From positions 1 through 57,701 of the forward strand of contig JAJFJF010000001.1 of assembly GCA_021774255.1 (NCBI GenBank): a stretch of DNA of 57,701 nucleotides, in the 5' to 3' direction. Of this stretch, positions 8,245-17,724 are shown piece after piece (the first letter of the stretch is position 1; each line of letters opens with the position of its first letter). This DNA is from Gammaproteobacteria bacterium. Lineage in GTDB: Bacteria; Pseudomonadota; Gammaproteobacteria; JAJFJF01. Under the pieces are notes generated by a model that saw only the letters and a program-made list of their open reading frames with translations, ran no database searches and had not been told where the DNA came from. Made by a program: the position numbers and the translations under genes.

Positions 8245-10452
8245 TCAAAGCCGCTCCCTTTGGCAAGCCTGCGTTGCTACGCGAAGGCAACCATGCAAAT
8301 CATCTAGCAAATTTTTCAGCAAGGCGCGCACAGGTGGTTTTTTGATCGCCTTAGTTGACTGGAGGAGCCCGTGTAAGGTCTCAAATTGTTGGATGCAGCT
8401 AATGATCTTGTCAAGGTGATAGTGTTTAAGCCCAGCAGCAGAAACAGTGTCCAAAACGGATTGCGCAGTGATAATTTCCCATAGAATCGCGCTGAGTGCT
8501 GTTTTCAAATCTTGTTCCGTCACCGTCGTGGTAGTGATTTGTGTAGGAGCCGTAATAAAATCGGTCGCGACGAGCATGACAATAAGGTTTTCAAAACACT
8601 GGCGTCTCTCAGGGGATTGTAGGCCGTCCCATGGTGGGTAACGTGTTACGAGCGCTTTCAGACACTCCAGTTCCATTTGTTTGACAAGATCATCAACATG
8701 TATTTGTGCCATTATTTCTTCATTCAGTCGTGCCAGCAGTGCTTGGCCTGCAGTAGATGTTGTTTGGTCAACGGTTGCAGGCGTGCCCGCAGCTTTATCG
8801 GCTGCAGGAGAGGGGGGGGCTGTTGCTGGTTCCGGATCAGGATAAGTGTCATCCATAGATCTTTCAATTGCCGCTTGGAAAGAGTTTATCTCTTGACCAA
8901 CACGTATTACCAGCAGACTCAGCGCATAACGCATGCTGGTACACAGTTTCCTGTGGTAGGTAATGAGGCTTTCTTGGAAAGTATCGAGGGAAGCCAGAAT
9001 ATTAGCAATGCAATCATGGCCCTGCGTACCCGGCACTTTGAGGCTGGCAAGACTTTTGATGCTTTCAATAGCACCTCTGAGTTCAGACACTTCACGTTGA
9101 ATGACAACGGTGTTTAAGATATTGCTCGCTTGGTTTGCTGCTTCGCTTGCATCTGCTTCGGTCTGCGCTTGGCCAAGGCAATATGCAATCAGCCACCGAA
9201 AGGCAAGGCGTATGACAGGCTCGCAAGAGGGAGCCCATGATGTAAACGCTTCAAAGAGCTGCTGCAAGCTGTCGGCAACGCGTTGTGCCTGATTTCGCTT
9301 GTTGCCAGTGAGGGCTTGCGCTTGCTCGCCTTCTTTTTCAGGGGTGGGTTCATGTTGCTTCTCAAGCTGTCTCTGTAGGTCGCAAAGCGCCTGCCTCAGT
9401 TCTGGAATAGAAGGCGGATCAGGAGGAGGCGGTGAGGGCGAGTCACCAGCGGCTGTCTGCACGATAGCGTCTGTGTGTATTGCGGCACGGAGCCAGGCAG
9501 AAGGCAGCGCGTCGCCTGGATTACCGAGCAACGGGGCCGTCGCTGTTTCTGTATAAAGAGGAGCAGCGGCAGGCTGAGGGCGGTTAGAAGGCCCTGCGCC
9601 TGGTGGTGTGAGCTCTTCTTCTACATCAGGTGCTGGAGCAGGCTGCTCGGGGTCAAGAAAAGCATCCGCGAGCGTCTCTCGGAAAGTTATTATCTCGTTA
9701 TCAACACGCGCAAGCAGTATATCCAGTGCATAGCGTAGACTGAGAGAGAGTTCTTCATGATAAGTAATGAGATTTTCTTGAAAATTGTCGATACCGTCAA
9801 GAATGTTGCTAATGGGTACGTAAGGTTCTGTGGGGATCCCCATGGAGCTGGCAAATTCTTTAACAGCGTTGATAGATTTTTTATGCTTAATAACTGCGGC
9901 GCGAAGTGCGGGCGTGCTTAAAATCAAATTATCTTGGCTTGTCATTTCTGCTGAGTCTGCTTTCGTATGATCTTGGGGAATGCAATGCTGAATGAGCCAG
10001 CGAAATGCGGCGCGTATGATGGCCTCCTCAGAGGCATCCCAACAGTTAAAGGCTTCAAAGAGCTGCTGCAAGCTGTCGGCAACGCGTTGCGCCTGATGAC
10101 GCTTCTCTCCAACAGTTGATGGATGTTGCTTTTGAAGCTCAAGAAGTTGTTTTCCAAGCTCCGAAATAGAGGGTGCATTCTTTAGGCGCGCCGGCGCGGG
10201 AACTGCTTGCACGCCGCCAGTCGTTTCTTGCGCCACCGCGTCTACTTGGCCTGCTGGGTTGATTCGGAGTGAAGGGAGTATTCTGGTAGTGTGACCCTGC
10301 TTTTTAAACATTGCTGAAACAGCCTCTGCAGCCTCTGCAGCTTGCCTTTTCAGATCTTTCGCCTGATGCAGTTCAGTTTTTTGTCTTTCTTGTGCACTCG
10401 GCAAGGAAGGAGGCCTAGCGGGAGTTTCCTCCTCCTGATCATTATCCGCCAT
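8245..10452 (-). CDS. Accessory paralogue with three copies of the same unrecognised helical domain
   Basis: 735 residues, no known family recognised. Short charged N-terminus (MADNDQEEETPARP), then three helical domains at about 117-262, 384-530 and 587-735. The first two are close repeats (RVADSLQQLFEAF..W, then I-R-x-A-F-R-W-L-I, ending in a L-x-x-S-x-R-Y-A-L helix). The third (ELECLKALVTRYPPWDGLQSPE) is nearer to copies in the 936-residue protein. Linkers are Pro/Ala-rich (about 262-330 and 530-570). No signal peptide or transmembrane helix. A 38-base stretch is identical between domains 1 and 2 (10052-10089 and 9248-9285). It lies 158 bases upstream of its paralogue on the same strand, and each gene has its own upstream motif and 3' element. 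Function unknown; a translocated effector is a hypothesis. Confidence 0.75.
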   Translation of the reverse strand: MADNDQEEETPARPPSLPSAQERQKTELHQAKDLKRQAAEAAEAVSAMFKKQGHTTRILPSLRINPAGQVDAVAQETTGGVQAVPAPARLKNAPSISELGKQLLELQKQHPSTVGEKRHQAQRVADSLQQLFEAFNCWDASEEAIIRAAFRWLIQHCIPQDHTKADSAEMTSQDNLILSTPALRAAVIKHKKSINAVKEFASSMGIPTEPYVPISNILDGIDNFQENLITYHEELSLSLRYALDILLARVDNEIITFRETLADAFLDPEQPAPAPDVEEELTPPGAGPSNRPQPAAAPLYTETATAPLLGNPGDALPSAWLRAAIHTDAIVQTAAGDSPSPPPPDPPSIPELRQALCDLQRQLEKQHEPTPEKEGEQAQALTGNKRNQAQRVADSLQQLFEAFTSWAPSCEPVIRLAFRWLIAYCLGQAQTEADASEAANQASNILNTVVIQREVSELRGAIESIKSLASLKVPGTQGHDCIANILASLDTFQESLITYHRKLCTSMRYALSLLVIRVGQEINSFQAAIERSMDDTYPDPEPATAPPSPAADKAAGTPATVDQTTSTAGQALLARLNEEIMAQIHVDDLVKQMELECLKALVTRYPPWDGLQSPERRQCFENLIVMLVATDFITAPTQITTTTVTEQDLKTALSAILWEIITAQSVLDTVSAAGLKHYHLDKIISCIQQFETLHGLLQSTKAIKKPPVRALLKNLLDDLHGCLRVATQACQRERL
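9248..10089 (-). repeat. 38-bp identical internal repeat pair (9248-9285 and 10052-10089)
   Basis: The two copies read identically for 38 bases from GCTTCAAAGAGCTGCTGCAA to the CGTTG end and encode the QRVADSLQQLFEA helix in domains 1 and 2. The surrounding domain DNA is much more divergent, which suggests recent duplication, gene conversion or strong local constraint. Confidence 0.85.
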
Positions 10453-10479
10453 ATTGAATGAGTAGCACTTCTATACATA

Positions 10480-10499
10480 TAGCGTAACATCGGGATGTA
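10480..10499 (-). promoter_or_regulatory. Accessory-gene upstream motif, copy 2
   Basis: On the minus strand: TACATCCCGATGTTACGCTA, ending 27 bases before the ATG of the 735-residue gene. It contains a near-palindrome TACAT-N4-ATGTTA. It matches the copy at 42708-42727 at 19 of 20 positions. Confidence 0.75.
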
Positions 10500-10516
10500 T
10501 TTTTAGAATTGAGAAG

Positions 10517-11221
10517 CTAAAGCTGCCAATCAATCGGGGTTTGGCCAGTTTCAGCCAGGTATGCGTTGGTTTTGGAGAAGTGTTTACAGCCAAAAAAACC
10601 GCGGTTGGCCGAAAGCGGGGAAGGGTGCACAGAGGTGAGAATAAGGTGTTTATTGGCATTAATGAGCGTGCGTTTGCTTTGGGCAGGTGAGCCCCAGAGA
10701 ATAAACACCACGTGCTCGCGCTCACGGCTTAAGGTGCGGATCACCGCATCCGTAAACACCTCCCAACCTTGCTTGCGGTGGGAATTGGCTTCGGCGGCGC
10801 GTACGGTCAGCGAGGTGTTCAGCAAGAAAACACCTTGTTTTGCCCATTTTTCCAGATTGCCGTGGGCGGGGGGCGTCAGACCTAAATCAGATTGCAGCTC
10901 TTTGTAGATATTTTTCAGTGAGGGAGGCGGCCTCACACCGTCTTTAACGGAAAAAGCCAAACCATGGGCTTGATTGGGGCCGTGGTAAGGATCTTGCCCT
11001 AAAATCACCACCTTGACCTTATCAAAGGGCGTCAGTGCAAAGGCGTTAAAAATTTCTTTGCCGGGCGGGTAAACTTGGTGGCCAGCCTGTTTTTCATTGA
11101 GCAAGAACGCTTTGAGCTTGGCAAAATAGTCTTGCGTAAATTCATGCGCCAAGGCTTTTTTCCAGCTTGGCTCGATTTGTGGGTCAATGGCCATCGGTTT
11201 AGTGGGGGTATCCGTTTCCAT
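10517..11221 (-). CDS. ung: Uracil-DNA glycosylase
   Basis: Family-1 UDG that removes uracil from DNA to start base excision repair. The water-activating motif GQDPYHG and the C-terminal [14 protein letters not shown] block are both present, as are the LAFSV and NTSLTV strands. From ATG 11221 it has 234 residues, normal for bacterial Ung. The frame continues to a TTG at 11257, but the extra residues are not conserved; AGAGGA upstream of ATG 11221 is a plausible ribosome site. Transcribed in the same direction as the two accessory genes but separated from them by the 10480 motif. Confidence 0.93.
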   Translation of the reverse strand: METDTPTKPMAIDPQIEPSWKKALAHEFTQDYFAKLKAFLLNEKQAGHQVYPPGKEIFNAFALTPFDKVKVVILGQDPYHGPNQAHGLAFSVKDGVRPPPSLKNIYKELQSDLGLTPPAHGNLEKWAKQGVFLLNTSLTVRAAEANSHRKQGWEVFTDAVIRTLSREREHVVFILWGSPAQSKRTLINANKHLILTSVHPSPLSANRGFFGCKHFSKTNAYLAETGQTPIDWQL

Positions 11222-11409
11222 TTCAATAGCATAATCCTCTGGCCTTTGGCGAGTCAACTCTATCCTCTTGTGAGTGGCTTCAAACCTGCTATTTGAGGGG
11301 CGTTATGGAACGGCAAAAAATAGTTCGCCTTCTAACTTTTAGTGAAGTGTTAGCGCTATTTTAATGCGTTAAAAACGGCAGAATGAGGGTGCCTCAGCGT
11401 CAATTATGG

Positions 11410-11415
11410 TACAAT
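11410..11415 (+). promoter_or_regulatory. Possible extended -10 promoter of gyrA
   Basis: ATGGTACAAT contains a TG-N extended -10 with TACAAT, 46 bases before the gyrA ATG. No good -35 hexamer is seen 17 bases upstream, as is usual for extended -10 promoters. Confidence 0.4.
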
Positions 11416-11461
11416 TCACGGTCCAGATTTTGTTTCACATCAAGTGGTGAAAAATAGCATT

Positions 11462-14101
11462 ATGGCTGAACTTGCCAAAGAAATTTATCCCGTCAATATT
11501 GAAGACGAATTAAAACAGTCTTACCTTGATTATTCCATGAGCGTGATCGTTGGGCGTGCCTTGCCGGATGTGCGCGATGGCTTAAAGCCTGTGCATCGGC
11601 GCGTGTTGTACGCCATGCATGAGTTGGGTAACGACTGGAATAAAGCTTACAAAAAATCAGCGCGTGTGGTCGGTGATGTGATTGGTAAATACCACCCGCA
11701 CGGTGACACGGCCGTGTACGACGCGATTGTACGAATGGCGCAGCCCTTTTCGATGCGCTATATGTTGGTCGATGGCCAAGGTAACTTTGGTTCGGTCGAC
11801 GGCGATATGCCGGCCGCCATGCGGTATACCGAAGTGCGTATGGCACGCTTTGCGCATTCGTTGATGGCCGATCTCGACAAAGAAACGGTTGATTTTGCGC
11901 CTAACTATGATGAAACTGAATTTGCACCGGTCGTATTACCCACCCGCATTCCTAATTTACTGACCAATGGCTCTTCGGGGATTGCGGTCGGCATGGCAAC
12001 CAATATTCCGCCGCATAATCTCACTGAAGTGACCGGTGCGTGTTTAGCGTTGCTTGAAAACCCTGCGCTCAGTATTGATGAGCTCATGCACCATATCCCG
12101 GGGCCTGATTTTCCAACGGCGGCTATTATTAACGGTCGTGCGGGCATTGTGCAGGCGTATCGTACGGGGCGTGGGCGTGTTTATATACGTGCAAAAACCC
12201 ATATTGAAGGAGAGGCGGGCAGCAAGCAAAGCATTATCGTGACGGAATTGCCTTATCAGGTAAACAAAGCGCGCTTGCTTGAGAAAATTGCCGAGCTGGT
12301 CAAAAACAAACGCATTGAAGGCATTACTGGGTTACGTGATGAGTCTGATAAAGATGGCATGCGCATGGTGATTGAAGTACGCCGCGGAGACATGCCCGAT
12401 GTGGTGCTCAATAATCTTTACACCCAAACGCAATTGCAGCACGTGTTTGGTATCAATATGGTGGCCTTGATCGATGGCCAGCCACGTTTACTGAATTTAA
12501 AACAAATTATCGAAGCCTTTTTACGCCATCGTCGTGAGGTGGTGATCCGCCGCACAGTGTACGAATTACGTAAAACACGTGAACGTGCGCATATTTTAGA
12601 AGGCTTGGCTGTTGCTCTGGCGAATATTGATGAGGTCATTGCTTTAATCAAAGCCTCGTCCAACCCAAGTGAAGCGAAAACACAATTGTTGGCAAAAGCG
12701 TGGCGGCCAGGCGCGGTGCTCGATCTACTGGAACGTTCGGGTAGTGAAAGCTCGCGGCCGCTCGATTTGGCTGTGGAGTTTGGTTTGCAAGAAGGGGCGT
12801 ATCGTTTATCGCCTACGCAAGCACAAGCCATTCTAGATTTACGCTTGCATCGCCTCACGGGTTTAGAACAAGATAAGATTCTGTCTGAATACAAAGAATT
12901 GCTGGCGAAAATTGAAGACCTGCTCGATATTATTGCGCGCCCTGAACGTTTACGCGAAGTCATCCGCAATGAACTCATTGAAGTGCGCGATCAATTTGGC
13001 GATACCCGCCGTACTGAAATCATTGAATCGCAGCAAGACTTGCTGGCTGAAGATTTAATCACCGAAGAAATGTTGGTGGTGACCTTATCACATGAAGGCT
13101 ATGTGAAGTCACAGCCTGTGAGTACGTATGAGGCACAACGCCGCGGGGGTAAAGGGAAAGCCGCCACCAAGATGAAAGAAGAAGATTTTGTCGAGCGTTT
13201 AGTGGTGGCGAGCAGTCATGACACAGTGCTTTGCTTCTCAAGCTTGGGTAAAGTGTATTGGCTCAAAGCCTATCAATTCCCACAAGCCGGTCGTACCGCA
13301 CGCGGTCGCCCCATTGTGAATTTGTTGCCGCTGTCAGAGGGGGAATCGATTCAAGCGATCTTGCCAGTACAAGAATACGTGGAAGATAAATTTGTCTTTA
13401 TGGCAACAGAAAGTGGCACGGTGAAAAAGACCGCGCTGACCGCATTCTCGCGTCCACGCGCTAACGGTATTATTGCACTGGAATTGGCACCGGAAGATAA
13501 ATTAATTGGCGTGGCCTTAACCGATGGCAATCAAACCGTGATGCTCTTTGCCGATACCGGTAAAGCAACGCGCTTCCATGAAGATGCCGTCAGAGAAATG
13601 GGCCGTACCGCGCGCGGTGTGCGGGGTATACGCCTGCAACCCGATCAAAAATTAATTTCGTTGATCATCACTGAGCCAGGCGGTGCTATTTTAACCGCGA
13701 CAGAAAATGGTTTTGGTAAACGCACCAGTATTGATGACTACCCCATTAAAGGGCGCGGTGGCCAAGGTGTGATTGCTATTCAGGTGAGTGAACGCAATGG
13801 CGCGGTTGTCGGCGCGATTCAAGTGACTGAAGAAGATGAAATCATGTTGATCAGCAGTGGGGGCACCTTGGTGCGCACACGTGTTGGTGGTATTTCACAA
13901 GTCGGGCGTAATGCACAAGGTGTACGTTTGATTAATCTATCAACAGATGAAAAATTAGTCGGCGTGGTACGTGTTGCTGAGCTTGAATCAGATGACGATG
14001 CAGAGGTCGATAATACAGACGGATCAGCTGACACGGCTGCTGCGCTTCCTGAGTCACCTGGAGCTGAGCAGCCCGAGTCTGATAACAATCCTCAGGAATA
14101 G
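11462..14101 (+). CDS. gyrA: DNA gyrase subunit A
   Basis: Breakage-reunion subunit of the type II topoisomerase that introduces negative supercoils. From ATG 11462 it has 879 residues (an upstream in-frame GTG at 11444 is less likely, because [20 protein letters not shown] is the family N-terminus). The catalytic Tyr is in [10 protein letters not shown], at about residue 122. The quinolone-resistance region reads [17 protein letters not shown], with Thr at the Ser83 position as is natural in Pseudomonas, and Asp at the 87 position. The GyrA box QRRGGKG and the six-bladed CTD repeats are present, with an acidic tail. serC follows after one base. Confidence 0.97.
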   Translation: MAELAKEIYPVNIEDELKQSYLDYSMSVIVGRALPDVRDGLKPVHRRVLYAMHELGNDWNKAYKKSARVVGDVIGKYHPHGDTAVYDAIVRMAQPFSMRYMLVDGQGNFGSVDGDMPAAMRYTEVRMARFAHSLMADLDKETVDFAPNYDETEFAPVVLPTRIPNLLTNGSSGIAVGMATNIPPHNLTEVTGACLALLENPALSIDELMHHIPGPDFPTAAIINGRAGIVQAYRTGRGRVYIRAKTHIEGEAGSKQSIIVTELPYQVNKARLLEKIAELVKNKRIEGITGLRDESDKDGMRMVIEVRRGDMPDVVLNNLYTQTQLQHVFGINMVALIDGQPRLLNLKQIIEAFLRHRREVVIRRTVYELRKTRERAHILEGLAVALANIDEVIALIKASSNPSEAKTQLLAKAWRPGAVLDLLERSGSESSRPLDLAVEFGLQEGAYRLSPTQAQAILDLRLHRLTGLEQDKILSEYKELLAKIEDLLDIIARPERLREVIRNELIEVRDQFGDTRRTEIIESQQDLLAEDLITEEMLVVTLSHEGYVKSQPVSTYEAQRRGGKGKAATKMKEEDFVERLVVASSHDTVLCFSSLGKVYWLKAYQFPQAGRTARGRPIVNLLPLSEGESIQAILPVQEYVEDKFVFMATESGTVKKTALTAFSRPRANGIIALELAPEDKLIGVALTDGNQTVMLFADTGKATRFHEDAVREMGRTARGVRGIRLQPDQKLISLIITEPGGAILTATENGFGKRTSIDDYPIKGRGGQGVIAIQVSERNGAVVGAIQVTEEDEIMLISSGGTLVRTRVGGISQVGRNAQGVRLINLSTDEKLVGVVRVAELESDDDAEVDNTDGSADTAAALPESPGAEQPESDNNPQE

Positions 14102-14102
14102 C

Positions 14103-15209
14103 ATGAATACCCGCGCGGATTTGCCAGCAACAATTTATAATTTTTCTGCCGGCCCCGCCATGCTGCCGCTGGAGGTGATGCAGCAGGCCAACGCTGAATT
14201 TCTCAACTGGCAGGGCACGGGCGTCTCGGTGCTCGAGATTAGCCATCGCAGCCCGCAATTTATGGCGATGGTGCGTGAGGCAGAACAAGATCTGCGCGAT
14301 CTCTATCGCATTCCTGATAACTATCATGTGTTGTTTGTCCACGGCGGGGCGCGTCATCAGTTTTCCATGGTGCCGATGAACCTGTTACGTAATAAGACAA
14401 CAGCGGATTATCTTCATACGGGCTATTGGTCACAGCAAGCCATCAACGAAGCGCAGCGCTATGCCACCGTGAATGTGGCCATGAGTGGTGAAGCGTCAAA
14501 CTACACCAGCCTACCCGAGCCCAACACCTGGCAACTTGATCCTTCAGCAGCCTACGTACATTACACCGCCAATGAAACAGTGGGCGGCCTGGAATTTGAC
14601 TTTATTCCCGAGACAGGTGAGGTGCCCTTGGTGACTGATATGTCATCCAATATTTTATCGTGCCCACTTGATATCAGTCGCTTTGGGCTAATTTATGCCT
14701 GCGCCCAGAAAAATATCAGCTCCTCGGGTTTGACGATTGTCATTGTGCGAAAAGATTTAGTCGGTCAAACAGTAGTGAATACACCGACAATGTTTGATTA
14801 TCGCACCTATGCGGAAAATGGCTCACTCTATAACACCCCTGCAAATTATCCCTTATATTTATCCGCGCTTGTTTTTAAGTGGTTAAAGCAGCAAGGGGGC
14901 CTGGAAAAAGTGGCTGCGCAAAATCACGAAAAATCATCTTTGCTCTATCAAGCAATTGACGAAAGCAATTTTTATCATAATACCGTTGAGCCGCGTTACC
15001 GTTCAACGATGAATGTGGTGTTTCGTTTGCCAAATGACGATTTACATCCCGTATTTTTAGAAGAAGCAAGCAAAGCAGGTTTGCGTCATTTAAAAGGGCA
15101 CAGTGCGGTAGGCGGGTTGCGCGCCAGTGTTTATAACGCCATGCCACGCGCGGGTGTAGAGCGTTTGATTAACTTTATGCAAGAATTTGCGCATAAGCAC
15201 GAGCAGTAA
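14103..15209 (+). CDS. serC: Phosphoserine aminotransferase
   Basis: PLP enzyme of serine biosynthesis (3-phosphohydroxypyruvate plus glutamate) that also acts in pyridoxine synthesis. The N-terminus IYNFSAGPAMLPLEVMQQA, the HGGARHQFSMVPMNLL block and the PLP-Lys motif YACAQKNISSSGLTIV are visible. 368 residues, normal length. The frame is open into gyrA, but ATG 14103, one base after the gyrA stop, gives the conserved start. The order gyrA-serC-pheA is the one seen in Pseudomonas-type genomes. Confidence 0.96.
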   Translation: MNTRADLPATIYNFSAGPAMLPLEVMQQANAEFLNWQGTGVSVLEISHRSPQFMAMVREAEQDLRDLYRIPDNYHVLFVHGGARHQFSMVPMNLLRNKTTADYLHTGYWSQQAINEAQRYATVNVAMSGEASNYTSLPEPNTWQLDPSAAYVHYTANETVGGLEFDFIPETGEVPLVTDMSSNILSCPLDISRFGLIYACAQKNISSSGLTIVIVRKDLVGQTVVNTPTMFDYRTYAENGSLYNTPANYPLYLSALVFKWLKQQGGLEKVAAQNHEKSSLLYQAIDESNFYHNTVEPRYRSTMNVVFRLPNDDLHPVFLEEASKAGLRHLKGHSAVGGLRASVYNAMPRAGVERLINFMQEFAHKHEQ

Positions 15210-15210
15210 A

Positions 15211-16296
15211 ATGGATAAACTGAAAGGATTACGCAGCCAAATCGATGCGCTGGATGAACAGCTTCAAACGCTGATTAATGAACGTGCGCGTTGTGCACAA
15301 GACGTTGCAACATTAAAGCAGGCGGAAGACGTTGAGCAGTCACTTTTTTATCATCCTGCCCGTGAGGCGCAGGTGCTACGTCAAATTAAAGCCCGGAATC
15401 AAGGGCCGCTGCCTGCAGATGAAATGGCACGATTGTTTCGCGAAATCATGTCATCCTGTTTGGCATTGGAACAACCCATGACCGTGGGCTTTCTTGGGCC
15501 AGCAGGCAGTTTTACCCAGGCCGCAGCACTCAAACACTTTGGCCATGCCATTGTGCAAAAAACCTTGCCCGATATCCCGGCGGTTTTTCGTGAAGTCGAA
15601 GCGAAAGGGATCCACTATGGTGTGGTCCCCATTGAAAATTCTACGGAAGGGGTGGTGAATCACACGCTCGACAGTTTTGTAAATTCGTCACTGAAAATTT
15701 GTGGGGAAGTAGAGCTACCCATTCATCATCATTTATTGGTGGCAGATGACAAGGCGACAATTAAACGTATTTATTCACACTCGCAGTCTTTTGCGCAGTG
15801 CCGTGAATGGTTAGATCAGAATTACCCTGGCATCGAGCGCGTCACGGCCAGCAGCAATGCGCAAGCTGCTTTGCAAGCCAAAGCAGAAGCAGGCACAGCG
15901 GCGATTGCCGGTGTGATGGCGGCCGAGTTATATGGATTGACGCAGGTAGCGCAGAACATTGAAGATTACCCCGATAACACCACGCGCTTTTTAATTATTG
16001 GCGATCAGCTCCCTGAATCGACGGGTGATGATAAAACCACGTTATTGATTTGGGCGCCCCACAAACCGGGTGCACTGGCCGACATGATTAAGCCGTTTGG
16101 TGAGCATAGCGTCAACATGACCCGCATTGAGTCACGTCCCTCTCGTAAAGGGCTATGGCAGTATTTCTTTTTTGTCGATATCGAAGGTCATGTGACAGAT
16201 CCCACCGTTATTAAGCTACTCGATGATTTGACGTCCCGCGGGATGGTGTTAAAAGTGCTGGGCACATACCCGCGCGATCTGGCCGCGCGTAGCTGA
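15211..16296 (+). CDS. pheA: Bifunctional chorismate mutase/prephenate dehydratase (P-protein)
   Basis: Makes phenylpyruvate from chorismate in phenylalanine synthesis. Residues 1-90 are an AroQ-type chorismate mutase (LRSQIDALDEQLQTLINERA), about 92-270 the prephenate dehydratase (VGFLGPAGSFTQAAALKHFG, NTTRFLII), and about 280-361 an ACT domain with the phenylalanine-binding GAL and ESRP motifs. 361 residues from ATG 15211, one base after the serC stop. Feedback inhibition by phenylalanine is expected from the ACT motifs. Confidence 0.96.
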   Translation: MDKLKGLRSQIDALDEQLQTLINERARCAQDVATLKQAEDVEQSLFYHPAREAQVLRQIKARNQGPLPADEMARLFREIMSSCLALEQPMTVGFLGPAGSFTQAAALKHFGHAIVQKTLPDIPAVFREVEAKGIHYGVVPIENSTEGVVNHTLDSFVNSSLKICGEVELPIHHHLLVADDKATIKRIYSHSQSFAQCREWLDQNYPGIERVTASSNAQAALQAKAEAGTAAIAGVMAAELYGLTQVAQNIEDYPDNTTRFLIIGDQLPESTGDDKTTLLIWAPHKPGALADMIKPFGEHSVNMTRIESRPSRKGLWQYFFFVDIEGHVTDPTVIKLLDDLTSRGMVLKVLGTYPRDLAARS

Positions 16297-16410
16297 AAAA
16301 AGCGATGAGCGGCCTTTATGATATACTTAAATGATAGCGAGTATATTGATCTATATGATAAAACTCGGTGAGAGGTTTGATAGAGTTTTAACAGGGATCC
16401 ATAAAAAATA

Positions 16411-16968
16411 ATGAATTTTCAAGAAGATATATTACCCTTTTTAAGTAGCCAGCGAGGCCAGTGGCTTGGACTTGCCTGCGGGGCACTCGTCGTCCTGTTA
16501 TTGCTTTACAGTTTGGTGAAAGTAGTTTTATTGTTTGTGGGTAATGGCGAAGAAGAAATGATTGAAGCCCGCGAAGATATTCCCGCTGAGATAGCCAAGC
16601 CTGCGCCTGATCTGGCTGATCTCCATTTGTTTGGTGAGTACCTGCCTCCCAGTGACGATGAACTAGGAAAAGATGCCCCTGAAACCAGCCTCAATCTGAC
16701 CTTAGTCGGAATTTTTGCGGCGCCAAATGATGAAAAAAATGCCACCGCCATCATTTATGCCGCAGGGCGAGAGCAACGTGCTTATGCGGTGGGAGCCGAT
16801 CTGCCGGGTGGCGCGACCGTCGAAGAAATTCTAAGCGATCGCGTGATCATCCGCTATAAAGGCAAGCGCGAGTCGCTCTTGTTACCTTACAAAGAGTTGC
16901 CTAATGCCACGTTTGATGGTTTAGAACAACGCTCAACGCCTCCTCGTTTTAAACGCATCGAAGACTAA
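16411..16968 (+). CDS. gspC: GspC-like type II secretion inner-membrane protein, without PDZ domain
   Basis: 185 residues: cytoplasmic N-terminus, one membrane helix (about 20-45, WLGLACGALVVLLLLYSLVKVVLLFV), a short linker, then a GspC homology region (ADLHLFGEY; NLTLVGIFAA; AIIYAAGREQRAYAVGADLPGGATVEEILSDRVIIRYKGKRESLLL). In T2SS this region links the inner-membrane platform to the GspD secretin. The C-terminal PDZ or coiled-coil of longer GspC proteins is absent. No other gsp gene is nearby. Assignment is by pattern of the HR region; a PilP-like protein is the main alternative. Confidence 0.7.
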   Translation: MNFQEDILPFLSSQRGQWLGLACGALVVLLLLYSLVKVVLLFVGNGEEEMIEAREDIPAEIAKPAPDLADLHLFGEYLPPSDDELGKDAPETSLNLTLVGIFAAPNDEKNATAIIYAAGREQRAYAVGADLPGGATVEEILSDRVIIRYKGKRESLLLPYKELPNATFDGLEQRSTPPRFKRIED

Positions 16969-16971
16969 AAC

Positions 16972-17724
16972 ATGCACGTTATTAGTTGTAATGGTGGCGA
17001 CGATTCTGTCGCGCTGATCCAATGGGCGCATCAACAAGCGCTAAGCGATGTGTTTGTGGTCTCAATTGATACTGGCTGGGCCGCACCTGGCTGGGCCGCG
17101 CGGGTGGCTACCCTTCAAAATCTTGTTGAGCGTTACCAATTTAATTGGGTGCCGCTGACAGCAAAAGCGTCTTTCCAAGCGTTAGTGACTGATCGCCACA
17201 GCTTCCCCAATCAAAAATTTCAATGGTGCGCCGGCTTTCTAAAGGGTTTGCCTTTGCTAGCATGGTTAGATAAACACGATCCTGCTTGCAATGCGACTAT
17301 TTTATTACCCAAACGCCGTGCGGCAAGCCATGCAGGTGTGTTTTTAGAAGAGTTTATCCCTGAGAGCGAGCATCATGGTGAGCGGCGTGTGTGGCACCCC
17401 TTGGTAGAGGTGAATGATGAAGGGCGTGATCTTTTGGTGAGAGAGGCAGGTTTCACATTGCTCGGGCACCGCAGCTTAGAATGCGATCCTTGCGTCAATA
17501 GCCTTGGCACAGATTTAGTGCGCTTAGAGGATGAAACAATCAATAAAGTGGCCCAGCTTGAAGAAGCCGTTGGTAAACCGATGTTTGCACCGGCGAGCAC
17601 AGGCGGGGCGGATGGGATCCGCGCCGCCATTGCGCATGCCCGCGCACAAACCGCGCAAGGTGAAAGTGCGCAAGAAACCTCATTTAATATGGGCTGTGGT
17701 TCACCGTTTGGCTGTGGCTTATAG
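16972..17724 (+). CDS. PP-loop ATP-pyrophosphatase / PAPS-reductase-like protein
   Basis: 250 residues. The N-terminus SCNGGDDSVALIQWA is a variant of the SGGxDS PP-loop of adenine-nucleotide alpha-hydrolases, followed by a VVSIDTGW strand, as in PAPS/APS reductases. Several Cys residues stand out: QWCAGF, LECDPCVN and a terminal GCGSPFGCGL. The Arg-rich PKRRAASHAGV segment may bind phosphate. Which reaction it catalyses is not evident. It starts 3 bases after gspC, so it is probably co-transcribed. Its 3' end overlaps tsaC, which converges on it, by 6 bases. Confidence 0.65.
   Translation: MHVISCNGGDDSVALIQWAHQQALSDVFVVSIDTGWAAPGWAARVATLQNLVERYQFNWVPLTAKASFQALVTDRHSFPNQKFQWCAGFLKGLPLLAWLDKHDPACNATILLPKRRAASHAGVFLEEFIPESEHHGERRVWHPLVEVNDEGRDLLVREAGFTLLGHRSLECDPCVNSLGTDLVRLEDETINKVAQLEEAVGKPMFAPASTGGADGIRAAIAHARAQTAQGESAQETSFNMGCGSPFGCGL

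Noticed and set aside
13971..14102. Upstream extension of serC into gyrA
   Set aside because: The in-frame residues before ATG 14103 are gyrA coding sequence and not part of the SerC family.
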